NCBI RefSeq assembly: GCF_900683735.1
Contig: NZ_LR215979.1
Location: 2,914,001 to 2,978,000 of the forward strand
DNA length: 64,000 nt
Direction of reading: 5' to 3'
DNA from: Fusobacterium ulcerans ATCC 49185
GTDB lineage: Bacteria; Fusobacteriota; Fusobacteriia; Fusobacteriales; Fusobacteriaceae
Part shown: positions 1-8,092 of the stretch, piece by piece
How the letters are laid out: the number at the start of each line of letters is the position of its first letter
Position numbering within the stretch: the stretch's first letter is position 1
The notes under the pieces: model-generated
The model's input: the letters and a program-made list of their open reading frames with translations, nothing else
What the model was told of the DNA's origin: nothing
The model's database searches: none
Program-made: the position numbers and the translations under genes

Positions 1-427
1 CAAACCAAATATATACTCCATCTCCCCTTTTAGCCATTTCATCATGTTGTGGACTTTTAAAAGTAAATCTCATTTCTCCACCAAAAGTTATTTTTGTATT
101 CTTATCCTTATCTTTTCTACTCCCTCCAATCTGTATTTTTCCATCTTTTATTACAGCTTCTGCTTTAGGATCTAAGTAAGGCAATATATTCTTTATAGCC
201 TTTTTATCTTCTTCTTCATCAGGTTCCACTACTGCAGTTGGTGCTTCTCCATTTTCTATATAATATAATTCTGCTGCTGTTCTCATAGCTCCCAGATATG
301 AGATTGCTTTTGTATCTCTTCCTTTTGCTAATTGTATTCTCACTTTAGGTGTTACCAAACTTGATAATATTCCTACTAATGCTACAGCTATTATCAGTTC
401 AATTAGTGTAAATCCTCCATTTTTCAT
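1..427 (-). CDS. Type IV prepilin / pseudopilin major subunit (3' end beyond window)
   Basis: Incomplete gene: it starts at ATG 427 and is still open at the left edge. The start is preceded by a strong GGAGG. The protein begins MKNGGFTLIEL, the classic class III prepilin signal: a short charged leader, cleavage after Gly, then F, E at mature position 5 and a hydrophobic helix. The rest is soluble and charged, as in GspG/PilA-type subunits. It would be processed by a prepilin peptidase (not in this window) and polymerised by the GspE/GspF pair encoded just upstream in the same operon. A T2SS-type pseudopilin and a competence/type IV pilus subunit cannot be told apart here. Confidence 0.85.
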   Translation of the reverse strand, partial: MKNGGFTLIELIIAVALVGILSSLVTPKVRIQLAKGRDTKAISYLGAMRTAAELYYIENGEAPTAVVEPDEEEDKKAIKNILPYLDPKAEAVIKDGKIQIGGSRKDKDKNTKITFGGEMRFTFKSPQHDEMAKRGDGVYIWF

Positions 428-452
428 TTGTTCTCCTCCAAGTTTTTATATT

Positions 453-1634
453 TTACTTAATTACATCTGACAAATTGAATATAGGAAGATAAATAGCTAT
501 TATTACATTTCCTAATATTAAACCCAATATGATTATCATCACTGGCTCTATTAAAATCAATATTTTCCCTATATAGTTTTCCAATTCCTCTTGACATAAC
601 TGAGAAATTTTATGAAACACATTTATTAACTCACCACTTTTTTCTCCTATTGCTGCCATCTTCTGATATTTACCTGTATATATTTCTATCTGTTTTAAAG
701 ATTCTGCTATTCCTTCTCCTGACATAATACTGAACTTCATATCTTCTATATCTTTTTTTACAACAACATTGTCACAACTTTCTATTATAACTTCCAGTAC
801 TTCTGCTATAGGCATTTCAGAATCCATCAACAATGCCATATTCTTAGAAAATCTTATTATCATATTTTTAATCATAATATTTTTATATATTGGTATTTTC
901 ATTACAAATTTATCGTACTCAAATCTACTTTTTAGATTATTTTTCATCTTTTTTCTCAAATAAATTATTATTATATATATACATATCATAGAAATAAGTA
1001 TATAATGAATATTTTTACTTGTCCCCATTAACACCTTAGTAAGAAAAGGGAGTTTGGTTCCACTTTCATTGAACATTTCCACAAAATTAGGAAGTACATA
1101 AGTTATTAAAAATATTACCACTATCATAGAAAAAACTATTACTATACAAGGATAAAAAAGTGCTTCTATCATTTTTTTTCTTATTTTATTTTCTAATTCC
1201 AGATTGACAGAGATTCTCTCTAAATTTTCAATAATTTTTCCTGGTTTTTCTCCTAAATACAGCAAACTCACATAAAAGTTTCCAAAAATATTTCTATGTT
1301 TCTTAAAAGCATCTCCTATAGAATTTCCATTTAGTATATCCTTTCTTATTTCAAAAATAATTTCTCCAAATTTACTGTTTTCATATTGATTTTTTTGAAT
1401 ATCTAAAGCTTCTACTATACCTATCCTACTTTCCAGCATTATTTTTAATTCTCTAGTAAAAGATAATATATTCTCTTGTGATATTTTTTTAGTTTTCTTC
1501 AAAATATCAAATTGAATCAATATCATTCTTTTACTTTTTAGAAATTTTCTAAATTCCATTTCATTGGAGAATTCCTTTTTGCCTCTGCATTTTTTCCCTT
1601 TTAAATTATAAGCTGTATATCTATATTGTGGCAT
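453..1634 (-). CDS. Type II secretion / type IV pilus inner-membrane platform protein, GspF/PilC family
   Basis: About 393 residues, normal for the family. N-terminal MPQYRYTAYNLKGKK is the usual GspF opening. Two cytoplasmic four-helix domains follow, each ahead of membrane helices near the middle (about residues 160-185 and 210-230) and at the C-terminus (about 365-390). ATG 1634 is preferred because GAGGGAG lies just upstream; an in-frame ATG at 1646 abuts the GspE stop codon but has no ribosome site. The protein anchors the assembly ATPase and helps extract pilin subunits from the membrane. Operon order (GspE, GspF, prepilin) supports the call. Confidence 0.88.
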   Translation of the reverse strand: MPQYRYTAYNLKGKKCRGKKEFSNEMEFRKFLKSKRMILIQFDILKKTKKISQENILSFTRELKIMLESRIGIVEALDIQKNQYENSKFGEIIFEIRKDILNGNSIGDAFKKHRNIFGNFYVSLLYLGEKPGKIIENLERISVNLELENKIRKKMIEALFYPCIVIVFSMIVVIFLITYVLPNFVEMFNESGTKLPFLTKVLMGTSKNIHYILISMICIYIIIIYLRKKMKNNLKSRFEYDKFVMKIPIYKNIMIKNMIIRFSKNMALLMDSEMPIAEVLEVIIESCDNVVVKKDIEDMKFSIMSGEGIAESLKQIEIYTGKYQKMAAIGEKSGELINVFHKISQLCQEELENYIGKILILIEPVMIIILGLILGNVIIAIYLPIFNLSDVIK

Positions 1635-1646
1635 TTTCTCCCTCAT

Positions 1647-3239
1647 TTAACATTGTCTTAGTATTTCATCTAAGGATGTCATTCCTATCCTTGCTTTTTC
1701 TATTCCATCTTCTATAAGTTTTTTCATTCCATTACTCAATGCTTCTTTTTCTATTTCCTGAGCTGAATTGCCTCTTTCTATCATTTCCTTCATCTTTTCA
1801 TTTGGTTCAAATATTTCAAAAACTGCTGTTCTTCCTTTATAGCCACTATAATTACACCTTTCACAGCCCTTTCCTATATAGAAACTATCTTGATATTTTT
1901 CATATTCATAGCCTAAAAGCTGTATTTTAGTTTTCCATTCTTTATCTTTTTCTTGACAATGGGAACATAATTTTCGTACCAGTCTTTGCGATAATACAGC
2001 TATAATAGAAGCTGATATCATATATGGCTGTATTCCAATATTTAAAAGTCTGTTTATTCCTCCTATAGAATCATTTGTATGAATAGTCGAAAGTACAAGA
2101 TGTCCTGTAATTGCAGCTTTTACTGCTATTTCAGCAGTTTCTTGATCTCTTATCTCTCCAACCATCAAAATATCTGGATCTTGTCTGAGATATGCTCTCA
2201 AAACAGAAGCAAAATTTCTTCCAATATCATTTTTACACTGTACTTGATTTATACCATCTATCTCATATTCTACTGGATCTTCTGCTGTTGATATATTAAC
2301 TTCTCCTGTATTGAGTTTTTTAAGTAGAGCATAGAGAGTACTACTTTTTCCAGAACCTGTAGGTCCACTTACTAAAAAAATCCCATTTTTTCTTTTCAGC
2401 TGGAATAATAATCTCTCATAATTTGATTTTTCCATTCCTATTTTATCTATTTCAAGTTCTATTATCTCTCTATCCAATATTCTTATAACAGCTTTTTCTC
2501 CTTTTATCACTGGCATTATAGATACTCTACAGTCTATTTTTTTACCTCTTATTTCCAAATTGAATCTTCCATCTTGAGGCATTCTTCTCTCTGTAATATC
2601 TAAGTTTGATATTATTTTTAATCTTGAAATCATAGGAGATAACAGCTCTAGAGAAATTTTTTCTGCTTCAACTAATATTCCATCTATTCTATACCTTATT
2701 CTTATATAATCTTTATTTGGCTCGATATGAATATCGCTGGCTTCTCTTTCTACTCCCTGAATTATTATTGCATTAAGTCCTTTTACCACTATTGGACTTT
2801 CTGTTGAAAGAGATTTATATATATCTTCACTTTGAATTTTCTCATTTTTATTTCTTTTTTTCTGAAGTTCTTTAAATATATTTTCAATTTCTCTTATATT
2901 TCCATATTTATATATATTTTTAAATTTTTCTATTCCTATTAAAAAACTTTTTTTATCACAAAATAGGAATATTACCTTTAATTTAAACTTAATATATAAA
3001 ATATCTAAAATATCTTTTTTCAAACCTTCAAAAAGTATCAGAACTATTCTTCCTTCATCCACATAACATGGAAAAAAATCATCTTTTATCATTTTATTTT
3101 CTAAAAAATATTGAATAACTTTATTTTTAAAAAATTTTTCACCTAAAATATAGTTTTCTTTTCTTATATCCTTTTCTTTTAAGATCTCTAAAGATATCTG
3201 ATTTTTTTCAAACTTCATACTTTTAACTATATTTTTCAT
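1647..3239 (-). CDS. Type II secretion / type IV pilus assembly ATPase, GspE/PilB family
   Basis: 530 residues. A divergent N-terminal domain precedes the secretion ATPase core. Seen: Walker A GPTGSGKSS at residues 292-300, an Asp-box and Walker B region around DPDILMVGEIRDQETAEIA, a His box (HLVLSTIHTND), and a CxxC...CxxC zinc motif (CSHC, CERC) in the C-terminal part. These define GspE/PilB extension ATPases rather than PilT retraction ATPases, which lack the tetracysteine motif. It would power subunit assembly at the inner membrane with the GspF protein whose gene follows directly. The N-terminal domain is unusually Lys/Phe/Ile-rich. Confidence 0.9.
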   Translation of the reverse strand: MKNIVKSMKFEKNQISLEILKEKDIRKENYILGEKFFKNKVIQYFLENKMIKDDFFPCYVDEGRIVLILFEGLKKDILDILYIKFKLKVIFLFCDKKSFLIGIEKFKNIYKYGNIREIENIFKELQKKRNKNEKIQSEDIYKSLSTESPIVVKGLNAIIIQGVEREASDIHIEPNKDYIRIRYRIDGILVEAEKISLELLSPMISRLKIISNLDITERRMPQDGRFNLEIRGKKIDCRVSIMPVIKGEKAVIRILDREIIELEIDKIGMEKSNYERLLFQLKRKNGIFLVSGPTGSGKSSTLYALLKKLNTGEVNISTAEDPVEYEIDGINQVQCKNDIGRNFASVLRAYLRQDPDILMVGEIRDQETAEIAVKAAITGHLVLSTIHTNDSIGGINRLLNIGIQPYMISASIIAVLSQRLVRKLCSHCQEKDKEWKTKIQLLGYEYEKYQDSFYIGKGCERCNYSGYKGRTAVFEIFEPNEKMKEMIERGNSAQEIEKEALSNGMKKLIEDGIEKARIGMTSLDEILRQC

Positions 3240-3243
3240 TTTT

Positions 3244-3420
3244 TCACATCTCTCTCAATATTTTAAATTTTTTAGACTCTATTTTATTTGACAACTGCAC
3301 ATAACTCATATACTCAGCACTTCCTATTCTAACTTTTACTTTTATAAGCTCCAATTTTTTCTGTTCTCCATACATCAATACAACACCTAGAAAAAATATT
3401 AATATAAATATTACCTTCAT
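3244..3420 (-). CDS. Small secreted or membrane-anchored protein of the pilus-like operon
   Basis: 58 residues. A hydrophobic N-terminal segment (MKVIFILIFFLGVVLMYG) reads as a signal peptide or single membrane anchor, followed by a short basic tail. I prefer ATG 3420, two bases after the stop of the upstream gene; a GTG at 3438 would overlap that gene and add six residues. The family is not recognised. Position between a prepilin-like gene and gspE suggests a small assembly factor, which is inference only. Confidence 0.5.
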   Translation of the reverse strand: MKVIFILIFFLGVVLMYGEQKKLELIKVKVRIGSAEYMSYVQLSNKIESKKFKILREM

Positions 3421-3422
3421 TT

Positions 3423-3974
3423 CTATTCTTTTTTCCACCCATCTTCTTCATAAGCAAATTTTTCATGATAAGATACTATGTCTTTATATTTTGCTTTTTT
3501 ATTTTTTATATTTTTATATACATTTATTTTCATGAACTTTATCATATCAAATCCATAAAAAGATATTCTATATCTTGCTATATCATCATATCCAAAAATA
3601 TATATGCTGAAAGATGGAGTTATATTTCCATCTCTTGTTATTTTCACTTCAAATTTTTCTACATTTTCTTTGTTATATACAGTAGCATATTTTAAAGAAG
3701 CAGGTAATTTTATTTTCTCTTTTTCTTTTAATATATTCTCATAGATTATTATTTTTTTTAAAATATAGTCAATTTTTATATTGTGTGCCTTTTCATTATC
3801 AAAAGCTTCTGCAGAATAATCAGTAAAAATATTAACTATCTTCTGCTTTGCTTCATCTACCTCTCTTTTTTCTTTTAAATTCCTATAATATATTATTCCT
3901 ACATACATGAAACTTAATATTACAAGTGTTGAAACAACTATATTTAAATATGCATATCCTCTATTTTTATTCAT
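3423..3974 (-). CDS. Degenerate prepilin-like protein, first gene of the pilus-like operon
   Basis: 183 residues. The N-terminus MNKNRGYAYLNIVVSTLVIL has the shape of a prepilin signal (basic leader, Gly, aromatic residue, long hydrophobic helix), but the Glu expected at mature position 5 is Asn. The rest is soluble with alternating charged strands, as in minor pseudopilins. ATG 3974 is chosen because AAGGATG lies seven bases upstream; ATG 3983 sits directly on that ribosome site. It precedes the small protein, gspE, gspF and the main prepilin. It could be a minor pseudopilin or simply a membrane-anchored component. Confidence 0.6.
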   Translation of the reverse strand: MNKNRGYAYLNIVVSTLVILSFMYVGIIYYRNLKEKREVDEAKQKIVNIFTDYSAEAFDNEKAHNIKIDYILKKIIIYENILKEKEKIKLPASLKYATVYNKENVEKFEVKITRDGNITPSFSIYIFGYDDIARYRISFYGFDMIKFMKINVYKNIKNKKAKYKDIVSYHEKFAYEEDGWKKE

Positions 3975-4169
3975 TTTTTTCATCCTTATTTATATTATTA
4001 ATAATAAAATATTTTATATAAATAAAATTTATGCTCAGTTATATACTAGATAATTATCTATTTTCCTCTATTTTTCTAAAAAGTAAAACATAAAACTAAA
4101 CAATTAAAGCTTCAATAATAGCATAATATCGAAACAATTCCTTAAAAAAATAATTCTTTTTTATAAAAA

Positions 4170-4198
4170 TTGTATTTTGATATAAATGTGTATATAAT
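4170..4198 (+). promoter_or_regulatory. Probable sigma-70 promoter of the ferritin-like/VIT1 gene
   Basis: TTGTAT, a 17-base spacer and a perfect TATAAT. It lies about 50 bases before the start codon at 4246, in a region otherwise without genes. Confidence 0.6.
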
Positions 4199-4245
4199 CT
4201 AAATATAAGAATAATTATGATTTTACAAACAGAGGGGGATATAAA

Positions 4246-5130
4246 ATGAAAGAAAGAGTATTGAGCCAAAAAGCACTGGATATATTGCTTAAAAGTCAGG
4301 CAGATGAAGAAACTGACAGTTTAATTTATGATTTTATGTCAAGAAAAGAAAAAGATCCAAAAAATAAAAAGATTTTAGAAAAAATGGCTAATGATGAAAG
4401 AGATCATGCTAAAATGTGGAAAAGTTTTACTAAAAAAAATGTAAAACCCAATTTTAAACTTATTTACTGGTACAAATTTCTCACAGTAATTATGGGATTC
4501 ACATTTGTATTAAAGCTTATTCAAAGTGATGAAACTAATGCCAGTTCTAAATATGCCGATATAATAGACGAAGTTCCTGAAGCTGAAAAAGCTTCTGAAG
4601 ATGAACTAAGACATGAACATGAACTTATTGAGATGCTTGATGAAGAAAGACTTCAATATGTTGGTGCCATGGTACTTGGATTAAATGATGCTCTTGTAGA
4701 GCTCACAGGAACCATTGCAGGACTTTCATTTGCTCTTATGAATACCAGAATTGTTGCTCTTTCTGGTATCATTACTGGAATATCTGCAACTCTTTCTATG
4801 GCTGCCTCAAACTATCTTGCTGAAAGGGCTGAAAATAATCCAAATGCAATGAAATCAAGTGTTTATACAGGAGTAGCTTATCTTATCACTGTTGCTCTTC
4901 TTGTTCTTCCATATCTTATATTTCCAGAAGATATGTGGCTTGGTGCTCTAATTACAATGCTTGCTACTGTTATTTTTATTATTCTTTTCTTCAACTATTA
5001 CATTTCAGTAGCTAAAGATCTGCCATTTATGAAAAGATTTTTAGAAATGGCTGGAATCAGTCTTTCTGTAGCTGCTATATCTTTTGTAATAGGTATATTA
5101 GTAAAAAAATTCTTAGGAATAGACCTTTAA
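4246..5130 (+). CDS. Ferritin-like domain / VIT1-CCC1 iron transporter fusion (membrane-bound ferritin type)
   Basis: 294 residues, start supported by AGAGGGGGAT. The first ~135 residues form a ferritin-like (rubrerythrin-type) four-helix domain with a full set of candidate di-iron ligands: Glu21/22, E51xxH54, Glu96 and E120xxH123. The rest is a VIT1/CCC1-type membrane domain with about five helices, opening with YVGAMVLGLNDALVELTG. Related proteins oxidise Fe(II) at the N-terminal site and export iron or manganese across the inner membrane. Predicted role here: iron detoxification or export. Monocistronic, with its own promoter and a downstream terminator. Confidence 0.85.
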   Translation: MKERVLSQKALDILLKSQADEETDSLIYDFMSRKEKDPKNKKILEKMANDERDHAKMWKSFTKKNVKPNFKLIYWYKFLTVIMGFTFVLKLIQSDETNASSKYADIIDEVPEAEKASEDELRHEHELIEMLDEERLQYVGAMVLGLNDALVELTGTIAGLSFALMNTRIVALSGIITGISATLSMAASNYLAERAENNPNAMKSSVYTGVAYLITVALLVLPYLIFPEDMWLGALITMLATVIFIILFFNYYISVAKDLPFMKRFLEMAGISLSVAAISFVIGILVKKFLGIDL

Positions 5131-5167
5131 TTTAAAAAATTACTTTAAATATAAAAATATTTGATAT

Positions 5168-5238
5168 AAAAGAAAAAAGACATTAAAGTGAAGAATGAAT
5201 TATATTTCACAATTCCTTAATATCTTTTTTCTTTTTTT
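5168..5238. terminator. Long A/T-flanked hairpin after the iron transporter gene
   Basis: An A-rich left arm (AAAAGAAAAAAGA) pairs with a T-rich right arm (TCTTTTTTCTTTT), with inner pairing of ATTAA and GTGAA to TTCAC and TTAAT. The shape fits a bidirectional rho-independent terminator, with imperfect pairing. Confidence 0.5.
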
Positions 5239-5416
5239 ACTTTCTTCTATCCAATTTAGTTCTTAATCAACTAATTTTTTAAACTTTATATCAATGCTAA
5301 AAAATCCTATATAAATATTTTATAAAAATTTTTATTTCTAAAAAAATAACTCAAATAATATACACCATTAAAAAATATTTCTATATTCAAATTATTTTTT
5401 ATTGAAAATAATCCAA

Positions 5417-5452
5417 TTTGATGATATCATAGACAATATTAATGTCATCAAA
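5417..5452. promoter_or_regulatory. Inverted repeat overlapping the nikA ribosome site; possible operator or leader hairpin
   Basis: Perfect 8-base arms TTTGATGA (5417-5424) and TCATCAAA (5445-5452) are separated by 20 bases; the right arm runs into AAGGAGG of nikA. It could be a repressor operator or an RNA hairpin affecting initiation. It does not match the GTATGA-N16-TCATAC operator I know for E. coli NikR. The rest of 5239-5416 is AT-rich with no gene seen. Confidence 0.35.
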
Positions 5453-5468
5453 GGAGGAATTAGATTTT

Positions 5469-7079
5469 ATGAAAAAAGGCATTTTTAAACTTATTCTTGG
5501 AATAACTGTAATTTCTAGCTTATTAAGTGGATGTGGTTCTGATAAAGATACCTCTGCTGTTACTAAAAATGTAACTACAGAACCTGCAAAAAAAGAGGAG
5601 CTGACATTTGTAAACTATCGTGATATCCGTGATCTAAACCCTCATCTTTATGCTGGGGAAATGTATGCTCAAGAGATGCTTTATGAAACTCTTGTAAATA
5701 TTACAGAAAAAGGATATGAACCTTGTCTTGCTGAAAGCTGGACTATCAGTGAAGATGGAAAAACTTATACATTTAATATTAGAAAAGGAGTCACATTCTC
5801 TGATGGAACTTTATGTGATGCAAAAGCTATAAAAGCTAATTTTGATGCAATTATTGAAAATAAAAGCAGACATACATGGCTTGAAATGATGCAGCTTTTA
5901 GAAAGTGTAGACCTTATAGATGATTATACTATTCAAATAAAAATGAGTAAGCCTTATTACCCTATGCTTACTGAACTTGGAGTTACAAGACCTTTTGCTA
6001 TGATCTCTCCAAAGGCTATGAAAGATGGTTCTACCAAAAATGGTGTAAACGCATATATTGGAACTGGAGCATATATTTTAAAAGATTTTGTTACTGATGA
6101 ATATGCAGTATTTGAAGCAAATGAAAATTACTGGGGAAAAGTTCCAGAAATTAAAAAAATTATTGTTAAAGTTATCCCAGATAATCAGACACGTATTCTT
6201 GCTTTGGAAAAAGGTGAGATTGATCTTATATTTGGTAAAAATATGATAGATGCTGATGCTATAAATAAATATAAGAGTAGTGAAAAATTTAATATAGCTC
6301 TTTCAGAACCTACTTCTACAAGACAGATTGTATTAAATACTTCAAATGGAATTTTAAAAGATAAAAGTGTTAGACATGCTCTTCAATATGCTACTAACAA
6401 ACAAGCTATTTCTGATGGTGTTTTCTATGGGTTGGAAAAACCTGCTGATACACTTTTCTCTAAAACTATTCCATACAGCAACATAGATTTAAAACCTTAT
6501 AAATTCAGTATGGAAAAAGCTGCTGAAACTTTAGATCAAGCTGGATGGCTTAAAAATGACAAAGGTATCCGTGAAAAAAATGGTCAAAAATTACAGCTTT
6601 CTCTTCTTTATAACAGTGATAGTGTAACTGAAAAAATAATCTCTGAATATTTACAGTCAGAATACAAAAAAATAGGTGTAGAAATATCTATTGCTGGAGA
6701 AGAAGAACAATCTTATCGTGATAAAATGAAAACTGGTAATTTTGATATGGTATTTAATATCTGCTGGGGTACTCCATATGACCCTCAATCTTCTCTTGCT
6801 GCTATGCGTCAGCCTGTCTATGGAGATTATGCTGCTCAATTAGGACTGGAAGATAAGAAAGAAATTGATGAAGCTATAACAAAAATACTTGTATCTACTG
6901 ATGAAAAAGAAAGACAGGAGCTATATACTTTTGTTCTTACAAGACTTCATGAAGATGCAGTGTATATCCCGCTTACTTATGAATGTAACAAAGCTATATA
7001 TAACTCTGCTTTAAAAGGAGTCAACTTCACACAAACTCAATATGAAGTACCTTTTGCAGATATGTATTTTGAAAAATAA
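5469..7079 (+). CDS. nikA: Nickel-type ABC transporter substrate-binding lipoprotein, NikA family
   Basis: 536 residues. Start ATG 5469 has AGGAGG upstream; an in-frame ATG at 5442 has none. The lipobox LLSGC puts the lipid-bearing Cys at 22. It is an SBP family 5 protein, and several stretches follow remembered E. coli NikA closely: LNPHLY, RHTWLEM, YYPML, IGTGAYIL, LFSKTIPYSN, PYDP and LTRLHEDAVYIPL. Residues corresponding to NikA Arg97, Trp100, Arg137 and Tyr402 are present, but the stretch matching the His416 region reads MRQPVYGDY, with Tyr where E. coli has His. First gene of nikABCDE. It captures a metal complex outside the inner membrane. A peptide-type ligand is the main alternative. 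Confidence 0.82.
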   Translation: MKKGIFKLILGITVISSLLSGCGSDKDTSAVTKNVTTEPAKKEELTFVNYRDIRDLNPHLYAGEMYAQEMLYETLVNITEKGYEPCLAESWTISEDGKTYTFNIRKGVTFSDGTLCDAKAIKANFDAIIENKSRHTWLEMMQLLESVDLIDDYTIQIKMSKPYYPMLTELGVTRPFAMISPKAMKDGSTKNGVNAYIGTGAYILKDFVTDEYAVFEANENYWGKVPEIKKIIVKVIPDNQTRILALEKGEIDLIFGKNMIDADAINKYKSSEKFNIALSEPTSTRQIVLNTSNGILKDKSVRHALQYATNKQAISDGVFYGLEKPADTLFSKTIPYSNIDLKPYKFSMEKAAETLDQAGWLKNDKGIREKNGQKLQLSLLYNSDSVTEKIISEYLQSEYKKIGVEISIAGEEEQSYRDKMKTGNFDMVFNICWGTPYDPQSSLAAMRQPVYGDYAAQLGLEDKKEIDEAITKILVSTDEKERQELYTFVLTRLHEDAVYIPLTYECNKAIYNSALKGVNFTQTQYEVPFADMYFEK

Positions 7080-7087
7080 ATTTTAAT

Positions 7088-7137
7088 GCTGAAAAGAGAT
7101 GAGTAATTCCTTCTCTTTTCAGCTTTTAATATTTTTT
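7088..7137 (+). terminator. Intra-operon terminator-like hairpin between nikA and nikB
   Basis: A perfect 12-bp stem, GCTGAAAAGAGA with TCTCTTTTCAGC, has a 12-base loop and is followed by a T-rich run. It lies nine bases after the nikA stop. Partial termination here would give more binding protein than permease, a common arrangement in binding-protein operons. Confidence 0.75.
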
Positions 7138-7150
7138 AGGAGGAAATATT

Positions 7151-8092
7151 TTGAAGAACTATATATTAAAACGTATTCTTATGAGTATCCCTCTTCTCCT
7201 GTGTATATCTTTTGTCTGTTTTGTTTTCATTAATCTTATTCCCTCAGACCCTGCTGAAGTAGCTCTTAGGGTAAGACAAACTCCTATCATCACAGAAGAA
7301 GCTATAATGCAGGTAAGAGAAGAATTAGGACTCAATGACCCTTTTCTTTTGAGATATATTAAATGGCTTTTTCAATGTATAAAACTTGACTTTGGAGTAA
7401 GCTATACAAACCCCGCACGTACTGTACTTGGGGAGATTGGAAGATGTCTTCCAGCCACTTTAAAACTCGCTGGAATGTCACTTTTCTTTGTAGTAACTCT
7501 AAGTTTACCAATAGGATTTTTTTGTGCAGTATACAAAGATTCTCTTTTTGATCGTATAATGAGAGGAATAATTTTTATGACTACTGCTATGCCTGCTTAC
7601 TGGATTGGATTACTTTTAATATGGCTGATCAGCATAAAACTTGATCTGCTTCCTACAAGTGGCGGAGGAGGATTAAAATATCTTATCCTACCTTCTTTTA
7701 CTGTTTCTCTTACATATATTTCTACTTATATAAGGCTCATCAGAAACAATATGCTTGAAAATATGAAAGAAGATTATGTTCTTTATGCAAATGTAAGAGG
7801 TCTGAAACAAAAAGATATTCTTAGAAAACATATATTAAAAAATTCTCTTCATACTTGTATAGTTGCTATTGGTATGAGTATTCCTCAGCTTATAGCAGGG
7901 ACTATTGTTGTAGAAAATGTATTTGCATGGCCTGGTATTGGAAAATTATGTATAGCTTCTATTTTTAATAGAGATTATCCTGTAATTCAGGCTTATGTTC
8001 TTATGGTTGGAACGCTCTTTGTAGCTTTCAATCTTATATTTGATATAATTCAATATGTATCTGACCCTAGACTTAGAAAGGAAGTGTATTAA
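7151..8092 (+). CDS. nikB: Nickel/peptide ABC transporter permease, NikB/DppB family
   Basis: 313 residues with a TTG start directly supported by AGGAGG. Architecture is that of NikB/DppB permeases: an N-terminal helix, a periplasmic region, then five core helices. The EAA loop near the C-terminal third reads YANVRGLKQKDILRKHILKNSL. It pairs with the next gene to form the channel. The stop codon abuts the nikC start (TAAATG), so translation is probably coupled. Confidence 0.85.
   Translation: MKNYILKRILMSIPLLLCISFVCFVFINLIPSDPAEVALRVRQTPIITEEAIMQVREELGLNDPFLLRYIKWLFQCIKLDFGVSYTNPARTVLGEIGRCLPATLKLAGMSLFFVVTLSLPIGFFCAVYKDSLFDRIMRGIIFMTTAMPAYWIGLLLIWLISIKLDLLPTSGGGGLKYLILPSFTVSLTYISTYIRLIRNNMLENMKEDYVLYANVRGLKQKDILRKHILKNSLHTCIVAIGMSIPQLIAGTIVVENVFAWPGIGKLCIASIFNRDYPVIQAYVLMVGTLFVAFNLIFDIIQYVSDPRLRKEVY

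Noticed and set aside
5417-5452. Canonical NikR operator
   Set aside because: Arms and spacing do not match GTATGA-N16-TCATAC; kept only as an unassigned dyad.
5442-5468. Upstream start for the NikA gene
   Set aside because: ATG 5442 has no ribosome site and would place extra charged residues before a complete lipoprotein signal.
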